Origin: Chara braunii
Lineage: Eukaryota; Streptophyta; Charophyceae; Charales; Characeae
Direction: 5' to 3'
NCBI GenBank assembly: GCA_003427395.1
Contig: BFEA01000017.1
Span: 93,706 to 122,790, forward strand
DNA: 29,085 nt
Within the stretch, counting starts at the first letter, position 1, and every line of letters starts with the position of its first letter. A program made the position numbers and the translations under genes. The notes under the pieces were generated by a model. That model saw only the letters and a list, made by a program, of their open reading frames with translations. It was not told the DNA's origin and searched no databases. Positions 9,661 to 18,739 of this stretch are shown piece after piece.

Positions 9661-10180
9661 AAGAGAGAATACGGAGTACAAGGAAGTGGTTTTCATGAGG
9701 AAGAGTCAGCTGCAAATAAGATGATAGTTGGTACTCTTGCTGTTTGCCTCTGCCTCTGTCCATCTGTCTCTCACAGGCTCCAAGTGTGATTAGCATGTAG
9801 GTACTCTGCCAGCTGACACAAACCCTGGTGCGGTCATTCACATCAGCCTGGCACAACAATTCTGTCTATTGTTAACCCAAGCTCTTAATCTTATGGATAG
9901 TCTCAAGCATTAACGAAACATGGCTTACCTGGGTACTGAACTGCCTCATGCCACCAAGTTGTTTCTCACAATGGAGAGACAATCACCTACCCAGTAGCAA
10001 CGAATATAATTATTATATCGGTGCATTTCATTTGCCAGGTGTTGTGGTGAAGATGTTGAAGCTTATCCCTGGCTTCTGACATTGCAATGTAGTACGGGGC
10101 TTCTTTCTCCTCTGTTTTTTCCTCTTTTGTTTTCGTCTTTCCCCCCAAGTGAGTGCCCCATCACAGTCTTCTATCCACCT
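9661..10180. other. Unassigned sequence
   Basis: No gene recognised. The minus-strand open frame at 10028-10396 has a lysine/arginine-rich patch produced by a TTTC-rich stretch (10100-10145) and no domain. Confidence 0.4.
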
Positions 10181-10260
10181 GGTTCTATCGAGGACTTGAA
10201 CCGGTGACCTGTTCATCAACAGCCCCATGTATGTACCATTCTCAGCCTCATGGGGCTGGG
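10181..10260 (-). ncRNA. tRNA-like sequence with pol III A and B boxes (tRNA-derived SINE or pseudo-tRNA)
   Basis: On the minus strand, GGTTCAAGTCC (plus 10192-10202) is a perfect B box/T-loop. Upstream of it, GGCTGTTGATGAACAGGTCA resembles the anticodon arm and variable loop of a tRNA-Asn(GUU). AGGCTGAGAATGG (plus 10236-10248) is a near-match to an A box. The acceptor arm does not pair, and the T stem has only its two loop-closing pairs. It is therefore not a working tRNA. A tRNA-derived SINE head or a decayed tRNA gene is possible. A chance match is not excluded. Confidence 0.35.
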
Positions 10261-10440
10261 TCAGACATCTTCGACTTCTTTCTCTCCGGTCATGAATCTC
10301 GACCGTGCAGCTTTGGCTGGGGAGCATCGCTTTGGTTAACATTCCACCTCCATGGTCCAGAAGCAACCAAGGAAAAGGGGGCAGCAAAAAGTGCACAACA
10401 AGCCTCAGAAACAGAGCCCCGTCCTCGATGCAGACTCATT

Positions 10441-10572
10441 GCAGAGGTCCCCTTGCCCAAGGCAACAAAGTGACAATAATAGTGACAGAAAAATGAACCA
10501 TTCGTCCTCAATGCAGAGGGCCCCTTGCCCAAGGCAACAAAGTGACAATAACAGTGAAAGAAAATGAACCAT
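10441..10572. repeat. 72-bp tandem duplication
   Basis: GCAGAGGKCCCCTTGCCCAA begins at 10441 and again at 10513. The copies continue in parallel through GGCAACAAAGTGACAATAAY, then AGTGAMAGAAAA and ATGAACCAT. In the plus frame 10352-10567 this gives a repeated PCPRQQSDNNS peptide. The frame has no other recognisable feature. Confidence 0.9.
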
Positions 10573-11096
10573 CAAAAGATTCGGAACCCATGAATTGCAG
10601 AGCCTATGTAGCAACAACTGCACCACATATTACTCAGGCATCCTCTCTCCTGCTCCTCTACTGGCCTTTGGAGACGTTGCTGGAGCCGCTTCTTAACTCC
10701 ATTGGATTTTGCTGGCTCTGTCATCTCTTTGTTGTCCCAACTCCTCCTTGTCGCAAAGTTTCTGGTGTGTAGCTGCAGTCTGTGTTCTTCTACCAGTCTG
10801 CGCGGAATTTCCCTCCAAATGTGAATAAGAGTCATTCGGTAAGGAGTAGGGGGCCGTGAATCGCTCAGCGAGGCGTTTGCTGGTCGTCGCCTATGGCCCG
10901 TCTTCGGGGTCCACTCCTACCCAGAATAGGCCTAACATGTTGGTTTGACTGTGGATGGGAGTTATGGCTCTGATACTGTCCAATGCTAGTTTGTACCATG
11001 CCAGTATGCGTTCGGTTAGCAGCTTAATGTTCCACTTGATCTGAAAAGAGCTTTAGTTTCCTGCTTCGGGTCGCTGCTTCCTAAACCCCCATTACA
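10573..11096. other. Unassigned, possibly eroded 3' end of the minus-strand LINE
   Basis: Downstream (in minus-strand terms) of the last recognisable LINE peptide. The minus frame 10572-10835 (beginning TLIHIWREIPRRLVEEHR) might be a relic of the LINE C-terminal region. I see no zinc-knuckle or poly-A tail that would mark the element end. Confidence 0.35.
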
Positions 11097-11851
11097 TCAC
11101 CTTCTTGTTTTATAATGCCGGGCTATCTTGGGTATGTATTTAGTTTTGTTAGCGTCGCCTGACCGGAGGTATGCCCTGACTCTGCGGTTCAATTCCTTGG
11201 TCGTGTGATCAGGTATGGTCCAGATAGAGGCAACATACCACATCATGGAGGAGATTGATGTGTTTATGGTCAGGGCCCTTCCTAACAATGAGGTAAATGT
11301 ATTCCCCCATCTTCCCATTCTGTTGATTTCATTAGTTAGCAAGTTTTGTGCCATTTCAGGTCCGGGCCCATCCTTAGTTACCAAAATTCCCAGTTATCTC
11401 GTCCACTCTTCCGGTTTTCCCAAGTCATGTCTGCTTCGAGGCCTCCCAGCCTGGGTGTTTTTCCTCTGCAAGCCACCAACCTACTGTTTTTTCCAAGTGA
11501 TTTTCATTTCAGAGGCCAGCCTGAAAGCTTCCATTGCCCTGACAAGCGCTTTCACAGAAGAATCCGGTGCTCTTATTAAGGACCGTGAGATCATCAGCAA
11601 ACATTATGATTGTTGGAAATTGAATGTAGTGAGCGGTGCCGTCATTGAGCTCTAACAATCTTTGTATTGCGAGGTCTTTTTGTAAGAAGGAAGCAATGGC
11701 TTCCATTACAAATACGAAGATCAACAGAGGTAGGGGATACCCCTATCGCATTGATCTTGAAATCGGGTAGGAATCAAACAAAAGACCATTGACCGGAACG
11801 CCTTTTGATGCATCGTTATAGAGAACTACCCATTTTCTGAAGTTGGGTCCA
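11097..11851 (-). pseudogene. LINE reverse transcriptase, C-terminal half (motifs B-C and after)
   Basis: Just left of the hAT-like insert the minus frame reads FRKWVVLYNDASKGVPVNG and then, after a bridging segment, SRSMR, a stop and GYPLPLLIFVF. This is the L1 block around motif B, with the usual RQG glutamine replaced by a stop. Next comes IIMFADDLTVL at about 11585-11612, which holds the two catalytic aspartates of motif C. 11097-11384 encodes the post-palm region (RMGRWGNTFTSLLGRALTI), matching the ARWNDQHTSLIGRALVI segment of the plus-strand LINE. It would prime cDNA synthesis at a nicked target. Stops and frame changes make it non-functional. Confidence 0.85.
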
Positions 11852-11866
11852 ACGCAGTGCTGTAAA

Positions 11867-11920
11867 CCCGGTAGGACTGGGGGCCCCTTCCCCAACCGGA
11901 ACTGGACCAGTCCTACCGGG
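11867..11920. repeat. Inverted repeat near left end of the hAT-like insert
   Basis: CCCGGTAGGACTGG (11867-11880) pairs perfectly with CCAGTCCTACCGGG (11907-11920). The 26-base loop begins CCAACCGG-containing text that can alternatively pair with CCGGTTGG at 11932-11939. Confidence 0.9.
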
Positions 11921-12079
11921 CCTGTTCCCCCCCGGTTGGCTGTAGGGCATCATTTTTGTTTATTTATCTTTTTCATTTTTTTTTTTAAGCCCAGGGTGTT
12001 GTAGAGGCCAAGGACTAGATCCACGGTGATCGCTGGCAGCTGCAGCCGGTGGATGTCCTGACAGGGTAGGCCACCTTCC

Positions 12080-12211
12080 TTACCCCTCCCCGCGTTAATA
12101 CTCCCTGTGCACCCCCTATCCTTACTATCCTACCTCAGTGTGACCAGCACTCAGGACCATAACCCTACCAGTATCGAGGGCAACTTGGACCAAACAGCAG
12201 TGAGAAGTGTT
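12080..12211. repeat. Block shared with the second LINE insert
   Basis: The text from CTCCCCGCGTTAATACTCC through CTATCCTACCTCAGTGT, CAGCACTCAGGACCAT and ACTTGGACC...CAGCAGTGA recurs at 13640-13752 with moderate divergence and an ~18-bp deletion in the second copy. This links the two inserts to one repeat family. Confidence 0.85.
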
Positions 12212-12251
12212 GTAGCGCATCTAATCTGGGGGTTTGTACCATTTATGTTTT

Positions 12252-12294
12252 GGGCCAGGAGGCCTCCACGCAGGCCGTGGAGGTCTCCTGGCCC
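12252..12294. repeat. 19-bp-arm hairpin
   Basis: GGGCCAGGAGGCCTCCACG (12252-12270) and CGTGGAGGTCTCCTGGCCC (12276-12294) pair over 19 bp with a single G-T mismatch and a CAGGC loop. It is followed by an A run. The fold is far beyond chance. Confidence 0.95.
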
Positions 12295-12336
12295 GAAAAA
12301 AAAATCAGATCGGGTTCGGTAGGCCCACCAAAAAGG

Positions 12337-12409
12337 CTTGAAAAGGGTGTCCTATCTGGACCACTGATCTCGAGAGATCGGCAGCCCAGATAGGCTGCCC
12401 TTTTCAAAG
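12337..12409. repeat. Long hairpin centred on GATCTCGAGAGATC
   Basis: CTTGAAAAGGG...CCTATCTGG (12337-12359) faces CCAGATAGG...CCCTTTTCAAAG (12386-12409), with a 3-nt internal mismatch (TGT/CTG). Between them lies the palindrome GATCTCGAGAGATC (12366-12379). Part of the right arm and its flank (TTTAAAGTTTCTGGGCGGAAG-type text) recurs near 12463. Confidence 0.9.
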
Positions 12410-12797
12410 TTTTTGGGTGGGAAGCACCGTCCCTACCCGGCCACTAACACCCGCATCCCTCTTTTTAAAGTTTCTGGGCGGAAGGTCAACGTTTGCAGAA
12501 AGCCAGGTACGTTGTTGTCAATGTCCGCTGAAGCCCAAGCTTGCCGAAACCTAATACCCCCACCATAAACCCCCGAACCCCCAACCACCAAACCTTAAAT
12601 AACCCCCCTTCCTCCTCCCCGCCCCAACCAACCCCGCAAACCGAACTTCTTTGTTCAAAGTTTTCTTTGCGGTTTCGGGGAGATCTCGGCGAGCGCAGTC
12701 CAACCATGTTTTCTTTGACCTGCTTTTGGGCCCATCCGGAATCCGGATTGGACCACCGGGCGTCCAACCGGCCGGTTGCCAGCACAGTCGTGGTCCA

Positions 12798-13620
12798 TGC
12801 CCATTTTTTTAATGCTTCCGTTGAGGAAAACCCAATTGACTTGATCATAGGCTTTCTCGAAATCAAAGAACAAGATTGCTGTATTTAGTCTTTTTTCTCT
12901 GACTGTTCTGGCTGCCTTGTTTAAGGTTAGAACTAAGAACAATATCTGGAATGTATCTTCCTGGAATAAAGCCAACCGGTGGCCAGAACAATGTATCTTC
13001 GTGGTCTATGTGAAAGCATTTGTCCATGAAGCCTAGAAGATCCGGTGGCCAGGGCTTTAGCGAAGACATTGTAGGGGACGGTGAGCAGGGAGATGGGTCT
13101 GTAATTCCGGATGTCTTCCCGATCCCCCTTCTTGTATCATAACGTCACGACACTGCTGCTCAGCAGCTCACCTAATCCTCCCCTTGACTAACTGTCATGG
13201 TAGAAACACAAAAGATCGCTCCCTATCATGGGCTAGAAGTTCTTCCAGAAGTGCGTGATCAGGCTGTTAATGCCTTGGGTCTTATCATTGTTCATATTGT
13301 GAACCGCAACCAGCAATTCCACTAAGGTAATTGGTCTGTTGAGTACATTTGCCTGATTCTAGGAGATAGTCCTGTTTAGGAATTGGAGCATTTTTTATCT
13401 AGGCTCCCTTACGGAAGTGGGAGAGTAGGTTTTGGTCTGATACAATTCTTGGTAGAACTCCTTGACTATTTTCAGCATCCCTTCGCTGCATGTTCTCGTG
13501 GATCTCGTGGAGTGGGAGAGTAGGTTTTGGTCTGATACAATTCTTGGTAGAACTCCTTGACTATTTTCAGCATCCCTTCGCTGCATGTTCTCCTGGACTG
13601 GTCGTCAGCCATGGTTGCCC
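12798..13620 (-). pseudogene. LINE reverse transcriptase, N-terminal half (fingers and motif A)
   Basis: Minus-strand peptides in order: a fingers segment with KGDREDIRNYRPISLL (about 13137-13085), then VGFIPGRYIPDIVL (about 12985-12940), then ILFFDFEKAYDQVNWVFL, whose first aspartate is the motif A metal ligand (about 12870-12815). These are the standard L1 blocks 0 to A. The pieces lie in different frames, with stops between about 13140 and 13390. The N-terminal piece (EGMLKIVKEFYQELYQTK) is present twice because of an 82-bp duplication. The peptide stops at the hAT-like insert, after IKKMGM. Confidence 0.85.
13416..13592. repeat. 82-bp perfect direct repeat within the LINE
   Basis: 13416-13497 and 13511-13592 are identical over 82 bp, offset by 95 bp, with a 13-bp spacer (GTGGATCTCGTGG). 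It duplicates the segment encoding GMLKIVKEFYQELYQTK. No N lies between the copies. Confidence 0.95.
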
Positions 13621-14283
13621 TGAGAAGACGAGGTTACCTCTCATCCCATCTCCGCGTCAATACTCCTAGCGCACCCCTTGTCCCTACTATCCTACCTCAG
13701 TGTTACCAGCACTCAGGACCATTACCCTAACTTGGACCGGACAGCAGTGACAGAAACCAGTGTTAGCCATGAGCCAACCCTGGTGGAAGCTGAGTCGAAC
13801 CAACCTTGTTGTACGGGAACTTTGGACGCCAGGCTCAAGCAACTTCCTCTTAACCCCGAAGTGTAATGAGAGGGTCTGCCTGATAAGCAGTCACAAAACC
13901 CAGGATGAGGCAAGCTGGCGCTCACGGACACATCCTACCGTCCTACCTCTAGCTTGCCCAAGGATAGGTGGAACTCAGACTAGCCGAAGTGACTTACATC
14001 CCTACTCTACCCCTGGAGTCTAAGCCGGTCGTTGAACCACACCAACCAGTGACTCACATCCTCTACTCACCCAAACACAGTCTAGCTGATTTACGGCAGG
14101 GCACTTATCATCGAAATGCCTATCACCATCATTAGTTGATCCTAGAGTAGACCCCCTATTACGAGACCACCCTCAGACCAACCAGTAACTCACGTCCTCT
14201 ACTCGCCCTCACAGAGTCAAGCTGATTTACAGTGGGGTACTTATCATCGGAACGCCTATCATCATCATCAGTCGATCCAAGAG
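13620..14283. mobile_element. Second repetitive insert in the minus-strand LINE
   Basis: LINE coding similarity stops near 13620 and returns near 14285. The interval starts with a block shared with the hAT-like insert (13640-13752) and ends in a 136-bp tandem repeat. No terminal inverted repeats or target duplication were recognised, so it may be a fragment of a related element together with local amplification. Confidence 0.5.
14041..14282. repeat. 136-bp tandem repeat, two units
   Basis: ACCAACCAGTGACTCACATC begins at 14041, and ACCAACCAGTAACTCACGTC begins at 14177. The copies stay parallel through CTCTACTC, AGCTGATTTAC, CACTTATCATCG / TACTTATCATCG and GCCTATCA. An earlier, weaker relative (AGTGACTTACATCCCTACTC) lies near 13987. 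Confidence 0.9.
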
Positions 14284-14554
14284 AGTGAGGCCTTTTATAG
14301 AGCTTGATCTATTGTTAGCCTTTATTCTTGCAAATAATAATTTTGTCATTGGGTCATTCAGTTCATATTCATTCATCTTTGCCTTGAGTTGTAGTCCTGT
14401 GACTTCCCCTTGTCTCCATAGAGCAAGCTCTTCCCGAGTTTTTTCGAAGGTTAAGGAGTACACCCACGATGATGGGTTGTTTTAACTTGTTTATAAAGTT
14501 AGTCGGCAACGTTGAGTGCTGTTTCAAGGATTTGATTCCTTCGTTTCCGATCAT
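14227..14554 (-). pseudogene. LINE linker between endonuclease and reverse transcriptase
   Basis: Minus frames encode a lysine/glutamate-rich helical stretch (LTFEKTREELALWRQGEVTG, then KLLFARIKANNRSSSIKGL). In L1 elements this position carries a poorly conserved helical region ending just before the RT fingers, and ARIKANNRSSSIK fits its end. It is separated from the RT part by the second insert and lies in two frames. Confidence 0.6.
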
Positions 14555-14621
14555 TTGCTAGTTTCCTGGAGATACGGTCCACTGACTGGGACATAGAGAG
14601 GTACTTGTCTTGAAACCATTC

Positions 14622-15353
14622 TCATTTGTCCTGACCTTCTAGAAACATACCTTTTGAGTTTTCCCAGCGTTCGTGAACACAGTCTTGAAAAGTCTGACTT
14701 AGGAGAGGGGAGTTATTAAGCTTGTGAAAACTGGCTCCTCTGGTTATATATCGATCAAAGTTAAATATCAACTCTATTGGCTTGTGGTCTAGTCCAGAGT
14801 ATGAGACGAGAGCCAGAATATCTGCATCCTTGACAGTTCCCATAAAGGATTTGGATACAAGGAAGTAGATCAATCCAGGAGAAGGCCGTTTGATGTGCGC
14901 GGTTCTTCTTGACAAGGACAATAATGATTCTGAACTCTTCCTCGTTCCATTTCAAGTCCAGCAGGCACCATCTGCCTGTCTCGTTGTCCGTTTCTCCCAC
15001 TTGTACCTAGCTGACCAAGGAGACACGAGAGGATTCTGGTATGAGAATCGTGGTACCTTTTGTGCTAAATATGTTGTCCGAGGCCCACACCTCGTCCTTA
15101 ATTCCACCTAATTTCCCTGTGAAATATTTTCTTTTCTGATTTTTAGGTGGTCTTCTGAGTTGACAAGGTGAGTTTCTTGCAAAAAATAATGTCTGCCGGT
15201 TTTTTTGAGTAGTCTTTGAGCCCTGTCAATTATGTCATGTAGTTTGTCTTCTTTAATATTCCCAAGACCATTGACGTCCCAGCTACGAATGATTAGGCGT
15301 TGTGTTTTCCAGTCCACCTTCAGCCTCTTTGCATTGGCCTCTCTTGTAAGCAT
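14622..15353 (-). pseudogene. LINE APE-type endonuclease
   Basis: The minus strand carries IIRSWDVNGLGN near the start, a degenerate form of the first metal-site motif (S-x-N-x-N-G). Next is YFLQETHL (about 15185-15165) with the catalytic glutamate. The C-terminal piece at 14622-14921 has LVSYSGLDHKPIEL with the catalytic histidine. These are the hallmarks of the endonuclease that nicks target DNA for target-primed reverse transcription. The middle part, where the Y-G-P-N and G-D-F/Y-N motifs should be, is out of frame between about 15110 and 14925. Confidence 0.8.
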
Positions 15354-15670
15354 TTCTATGGTTGGGCTTGAACGGTGACCATGAAGGGGCTAATATTTTC
15401 GGCTCTAGGTGGCATCTAGGCCCCCGGGTTCCATCGAATCCGCTGAGGGGTTCCATCGAATCGGCTGAGTCCCTGGGCAGATCAGAGTGGGTATTGGATA
15501 GGGACTCATCCAGCATATACTCTCCAATGTTGCCGCTAATTTCTTTAGCAGGGGAACTCTCCCGCTTGGCTTCGGGGTCCATCTGAGCCCAATCTTCCAT
15601 CTCCTTTTTAGTGTACTCATCTCTGTAGTATCTGTACAGTTCTATTGCACATTAGGCCCTGGAGTCGAAA

Positions 15671-16024
15671 TCAGCATCCCCAATGAAAATTTTGTCGCTG
15701 ATCGGAACCGCCAGTGAGGCTGCCAGTGGGGATTCCATTTCCTGACAGCATGCTGTGGGGAATGGCCGTCACCGTGTCACAAGGTCGCCATCTCATTCCT
15801 CCTTTCAGCTTGGCACCCTCAGGCATTTTTGCAATGAGGGTGGTGAAAGCTCTGGGATCAGGCTTAGCCTGGTCATTCTGAGAGCCAATGAAGTATGCCT
15901 GATCATGCTGGTCATCCTGCAGTGTTGGCTGAGAACCGTCATCCTGTTGAGTCACCGGGGTAACCGTTTCACTGACACCCAGAGGGTATGCCATTGTGAT
16001 TTTTTCCTGCAGGATGGTTGCCAA
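15671..16024 (-). pseudogene. Possible LINE ORF1-like remnant
   Basis: A 117-codon minus frame lies just 5' of the LINE endonuclease, where L1 elements carry ORF1 (an RNA-binding protein). It is polar and Gln/Asp-rich (TQQDDGSQPTLQDDQHDQAY), with no zinc knuckle or coiled coil. The only support is position and strand. A plus-strand frame of 188 codons overlaps it antisense. Confidence 0.3.
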
Positions 16025-16621
16025 CTTGCCACGTTCTGCCCTTCACTGATCCTAGGGATCGTGAAGGACACATCTGTGAGTTCCCCTTGCTATTCCTCAC
16101 CAATAACCAGAACCGAGGCAGGTTACAGATCACCACGGAAGATAGAGAAAGTTTCCACAATAGGCGCACATCCTACAGAGCACATCGCACTCCTACTGAA
16201 GAATGCAGATCGCCGACGTAGTAGAAGAAACGTTGTTGACAAAGTCACATCCTCTGCACTAGGGCCGCCATCTTTGTGCTGCCTTGGCGCCAACCATATG
16301 GTGACAAAGCCGGCCAGATGAGAAGCTTGCGGGAACCCCCACCCACATCTCTCTATCACAAGACAACCTGCTAAGCAAGACATGGCAATGGCGTGGACTA
16401 CCCGCTTTTACATGGCGCGCTTCTGTCACCGTCACAGCGTAGACCATCCCGAAGACAGTCGCAGCGCTAAGTGCATGGCATTGACGCTCATGCGCAGTGC
16501 TCCGGGATTGTGGTGTACACGACCAGGTTGGCTCAATCATTAGTTTGCATTGTTTTAGAACCTTGAGTTGAAGTCCCCAGTGTCCAACTCCAATAGAAGG
16601 CGGTGGGGGGTCCCGAGGGGG
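16025..16621. other. Unassigned sequence
   Basis: No feature recognised. Open frames exist on both strands and shadow each other. Confidence 0.4.
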
Positions 16622-16640
16622 CACACACACACACACACAC

Positions 16641-16714
<74 letters not shown>
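16622..16714. repeat. Compound (CA)n(GA)n microsatellite
   Basis: About 65 bp of CA with one G interruption, running directly into about 27 bp of GA. Confidence 0.95.
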
Positions 16715-16716
<2 letters not shown>

Positions 16717-17299
16717 CAATGCGATGCAACCTCCCAGCCAGCTGTGTGTGTTAGAGCATTTCTCATCTTGGCTCCTGCTGCTGCCATTTGTGAGTTGTTT
16801 CCCTCCCTATCCCCCTGCTCTCCTTCTGAACCTGCGTTTTGGTCCCGGCTTCCACCTCATGACCACGGTTCCTACGTCAGTGTCCCCATTTCTTCCCCAG
16901 ATCACATTGAGACTGCAGCACCATCTGCACCTCTTCCCCTCCTCCGATTCCCACAGGTGAGTCCTTCCAGGGACTTCCACCCCCTTCAAATCCTGGAGCT
17001 TATGTATCTCATCTGAACTCAGACCTGCATTTTCCTCTCCGGCTTCTGAAATGATAACCCTGATCCTCCACTTTCTTCACTCCCCATGTGACCATGATAC
17101 TGATCACGATGCACACCTCCATTCTGGTTCCTATTCTGCGCCCAGCATGGGAGAAGCCCTACTCTCCTCTCCACACCGTCCTTGTCGGTGAGACCTTAAC
17201 ACTTCCAGGGGTGCGGTCCTAATTGTGTGGTTTATGGAGACTGATTGCCAGTACCTATTAATCTATGCAAGCGGAACCTCATCCCTGGTGGCCAATTGT

Positions 17300-17303
<4 letters not shown>
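16715..17303. other. Unassigned pyrimidine-rich sequence
   Basis: CCT/TCC-rich plus strand without a recognisable gene. The 130-137-codon frames start in the microsatellite and lose any pattern after it. Confidence 0.4.
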
Positions 17304-17364
<61 letters not shown>

Positions 17365-17368
17365 GAGG
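17304..17368. repeat. (GA)n microsatellite
   Basis: About 65 bp of GA with one ACA interruption near 17357. Confidence 0.95.
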
Positions 17369-18332
17369 GGTCCATTTTCTCTCCCAATCCAATGGAAGAA
17401 GGGATACTGCCGTCATGATTATCAGCAAGGAAAAAGACAACACAAACGGGAAGGAAAAAGAGAAGGAAGACATGGCCTTGGTTACAGGTAGTGCCCATCT
17501 CACACAGATTTTCCATTTCTGGCAGTAGATTGGAAGGATCAACGGCCAGAAATGGCAAATCCTGATAAATGGGTCCTTTCCCCAGAGCCAGGTCTCACTC
17601 GAGGGGGGTGTTGTGGAGTTTGTGGTCACAAGAACACTGGGTGACATCACTGCTGATGCTGTCTGAATCGCACTTGGGCACAGGGGGATGGTCGGTAGCA
17701 GTCAACGACGTAAGAGATAAGGGAATGGGGCATTTGATTGGCAGCCACTGAGGATGTGATCCCCCATTTGTTCATCCATTCGCGGCTGTATATGCCAACC
17801 CTTTCTCTTGATAAGGTTGCCATCCACAACTCACCAGTCCGGAGCACCTTTGAAGCAGAAAAAGACAACAGAGGTCCAGAGCAGTCAGTAGTTGGAGAGG
17901 GAATGATGTTCCCTTTAGGGTCCTGTCACTTATGAGACCCCCACCCCCCACCCACCCTGCCTCTTCCGAAGCCTCCCCAGCGCATCCCCACTCCCTGGAG
18001 AGGGAATGATGTTACTAGCAGATGTGTTGGACAGAAGGCCTACCCGCCCCATGGCTTTTCAGGGTGTACAACCAGACAGCTTTGTCTGCATCACGGCTAC
18101 AATCAGGACCGACAAGGGCAGGAGCTGGGGTGGGTAGCGCTGCCCTGTAACTCAGCTAGATTGAGGGCGTGAGACCGGGTAGAGGCTTGATTGGTACATG
18201 GCACAGCTCTGTTTAAGGGATGCTGAATTGATAAGTTCACCTGAATTTAGGGATAGGATTGAAATTGAATCCTGAGTAGAATGACCTTCTGGCTAATCTT
18301 CCTTGTTTATAATCCAATAGTGTATAGCCTTT
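17369..18332. other. Unassigned sequence
   Basis: No gene or element recognised. GGAGAGGGAATGATGTT occurs at about 17895 and again at about 17998, a short direct repeat of uncertain meaning. Confidence 0.45.
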
Positions 18333-18410
18333 TGAATCATCCTGAATCTTCCTGAATCTTCCTGAATCATCTGGAATCATCTGGAATCATCCTCAAATCA
18401 TCCTGAACCA
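18333..18410. repeat. 10-bp minisatellite
   Basis: About seven degenerate units of TGAATCATCC (variants with CTTCC, GGAATCATCT and CAAATCATCC). The period is mainly 10 bp, with one 11-bp unit. Confidence 0.85.
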
Positions 18411-18437
18411 TTATTAAGCATTGTATTCTTATTATAA

Positions 18438-18520
18438 GGGACGCTGGGCCCGGTTCCCAGCACGTGCTGCTCCCCACGAATAGATCTGATGCTTTGGACG
18501 CATCAGAATCTGACCAGAAT
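18438..18520 (+). mobile_element. A-tailed repeat family, head copy (no tail)
   Basis: GGGACGCTGGG, then TTCCCAGC, then TGCTGCTCCCCACGAATAGA, matching the head of the copy at 25471. GCTGGG (18443-18448) can pair with CCCAGC (18456-18461) around a 7-nt loop. No A tail follows. Similarity fades after about 18490, although ATCCTGCCCCAGACTG at 18621-18636 is shared with the right edge of the 25471 copy. Confidence 0.6.
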
Positions 18521-18739
18521 TACGTCCCGGTACAGTTCCAAGGACAACCTACTGTGAGTTTCCCTGAGAGTTCTTTCTATCGTCCAACTGAGGCGTCACA
18601 TTATCTTATTCTGATGATTGATCCTGCCCCAGACTGGGGAAAATGCAGGATGTGCTTGGCCATTGTCGACTCAGACTGGGGCATGCTCACTTACTTATGA
18701 CGGCGCCGGTAGCGCCAAGCCGCCGCAGGGGGCAACGTT

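Larger units (their letters stand above)
11852..12791. mobile_element. hAT-like non-autonomous DNA transposon inserted in the LINE
   Basis: The LINE frame stops after IKKMGM (plus ~12798) and resumes with GPNF at ~11850. Removing 11852-12797 restores a continuous reading. GGTCCA stands at both edges (11846-11851 and 12792-12797), a candidate target-site duplication that may have been longer. The ends form imperfect inverted repeats: ACGCAGTGCTGTAAACCCGG on the left, and ACGACTGTGCTGGCAACCGG as the complement of the right end. CAGTGCTG-type termini recall hAT elements, which make 8-bp duplications. The interior has no transposase ORF but three strong hairpins and a block shared with the second insert. 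Boundaries are good to a few bases; superfamily is inference. Confidence 0.65.
10840..15620 (-). mobile_element. L1-type LINE pseudogene, minus strand, with two later inserts
   Basis: Reading right to left: an APE-type endonuclease, a linker, reverse transcriptase blocks and the region after the palm, in L1 order. The copy is heavily mutated, with stops and shifts throughout. It is interrupted at 11852-12791 by a hAT-like insert and at about 13620-14283 by a second repetitive insert. An 82-bp stretch of its RT N-terminus is duplicated (13416-13592). It differs strongly from the plus-strand LINE at 18.7-25.3 kb, so the two belong to separate subfamilies. The left limit is approximate and no target-site duplication was identified. 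Confidence 0.85.

Noticed and set aside
12545-12625. C-rich AACCCCC/CCCCGAACCC stretch resembling telomere repeats
   Set aside because: It has no regular CCCTAAA unit. It is merely C-rich sequence inside the hAT-like insert.
15755-16321. Plus-strand 188-codon frame
   Set aside because: No motif. It overlaps the minus-strand frame next to the LINE endonuclease and has no supporting signal of its own.
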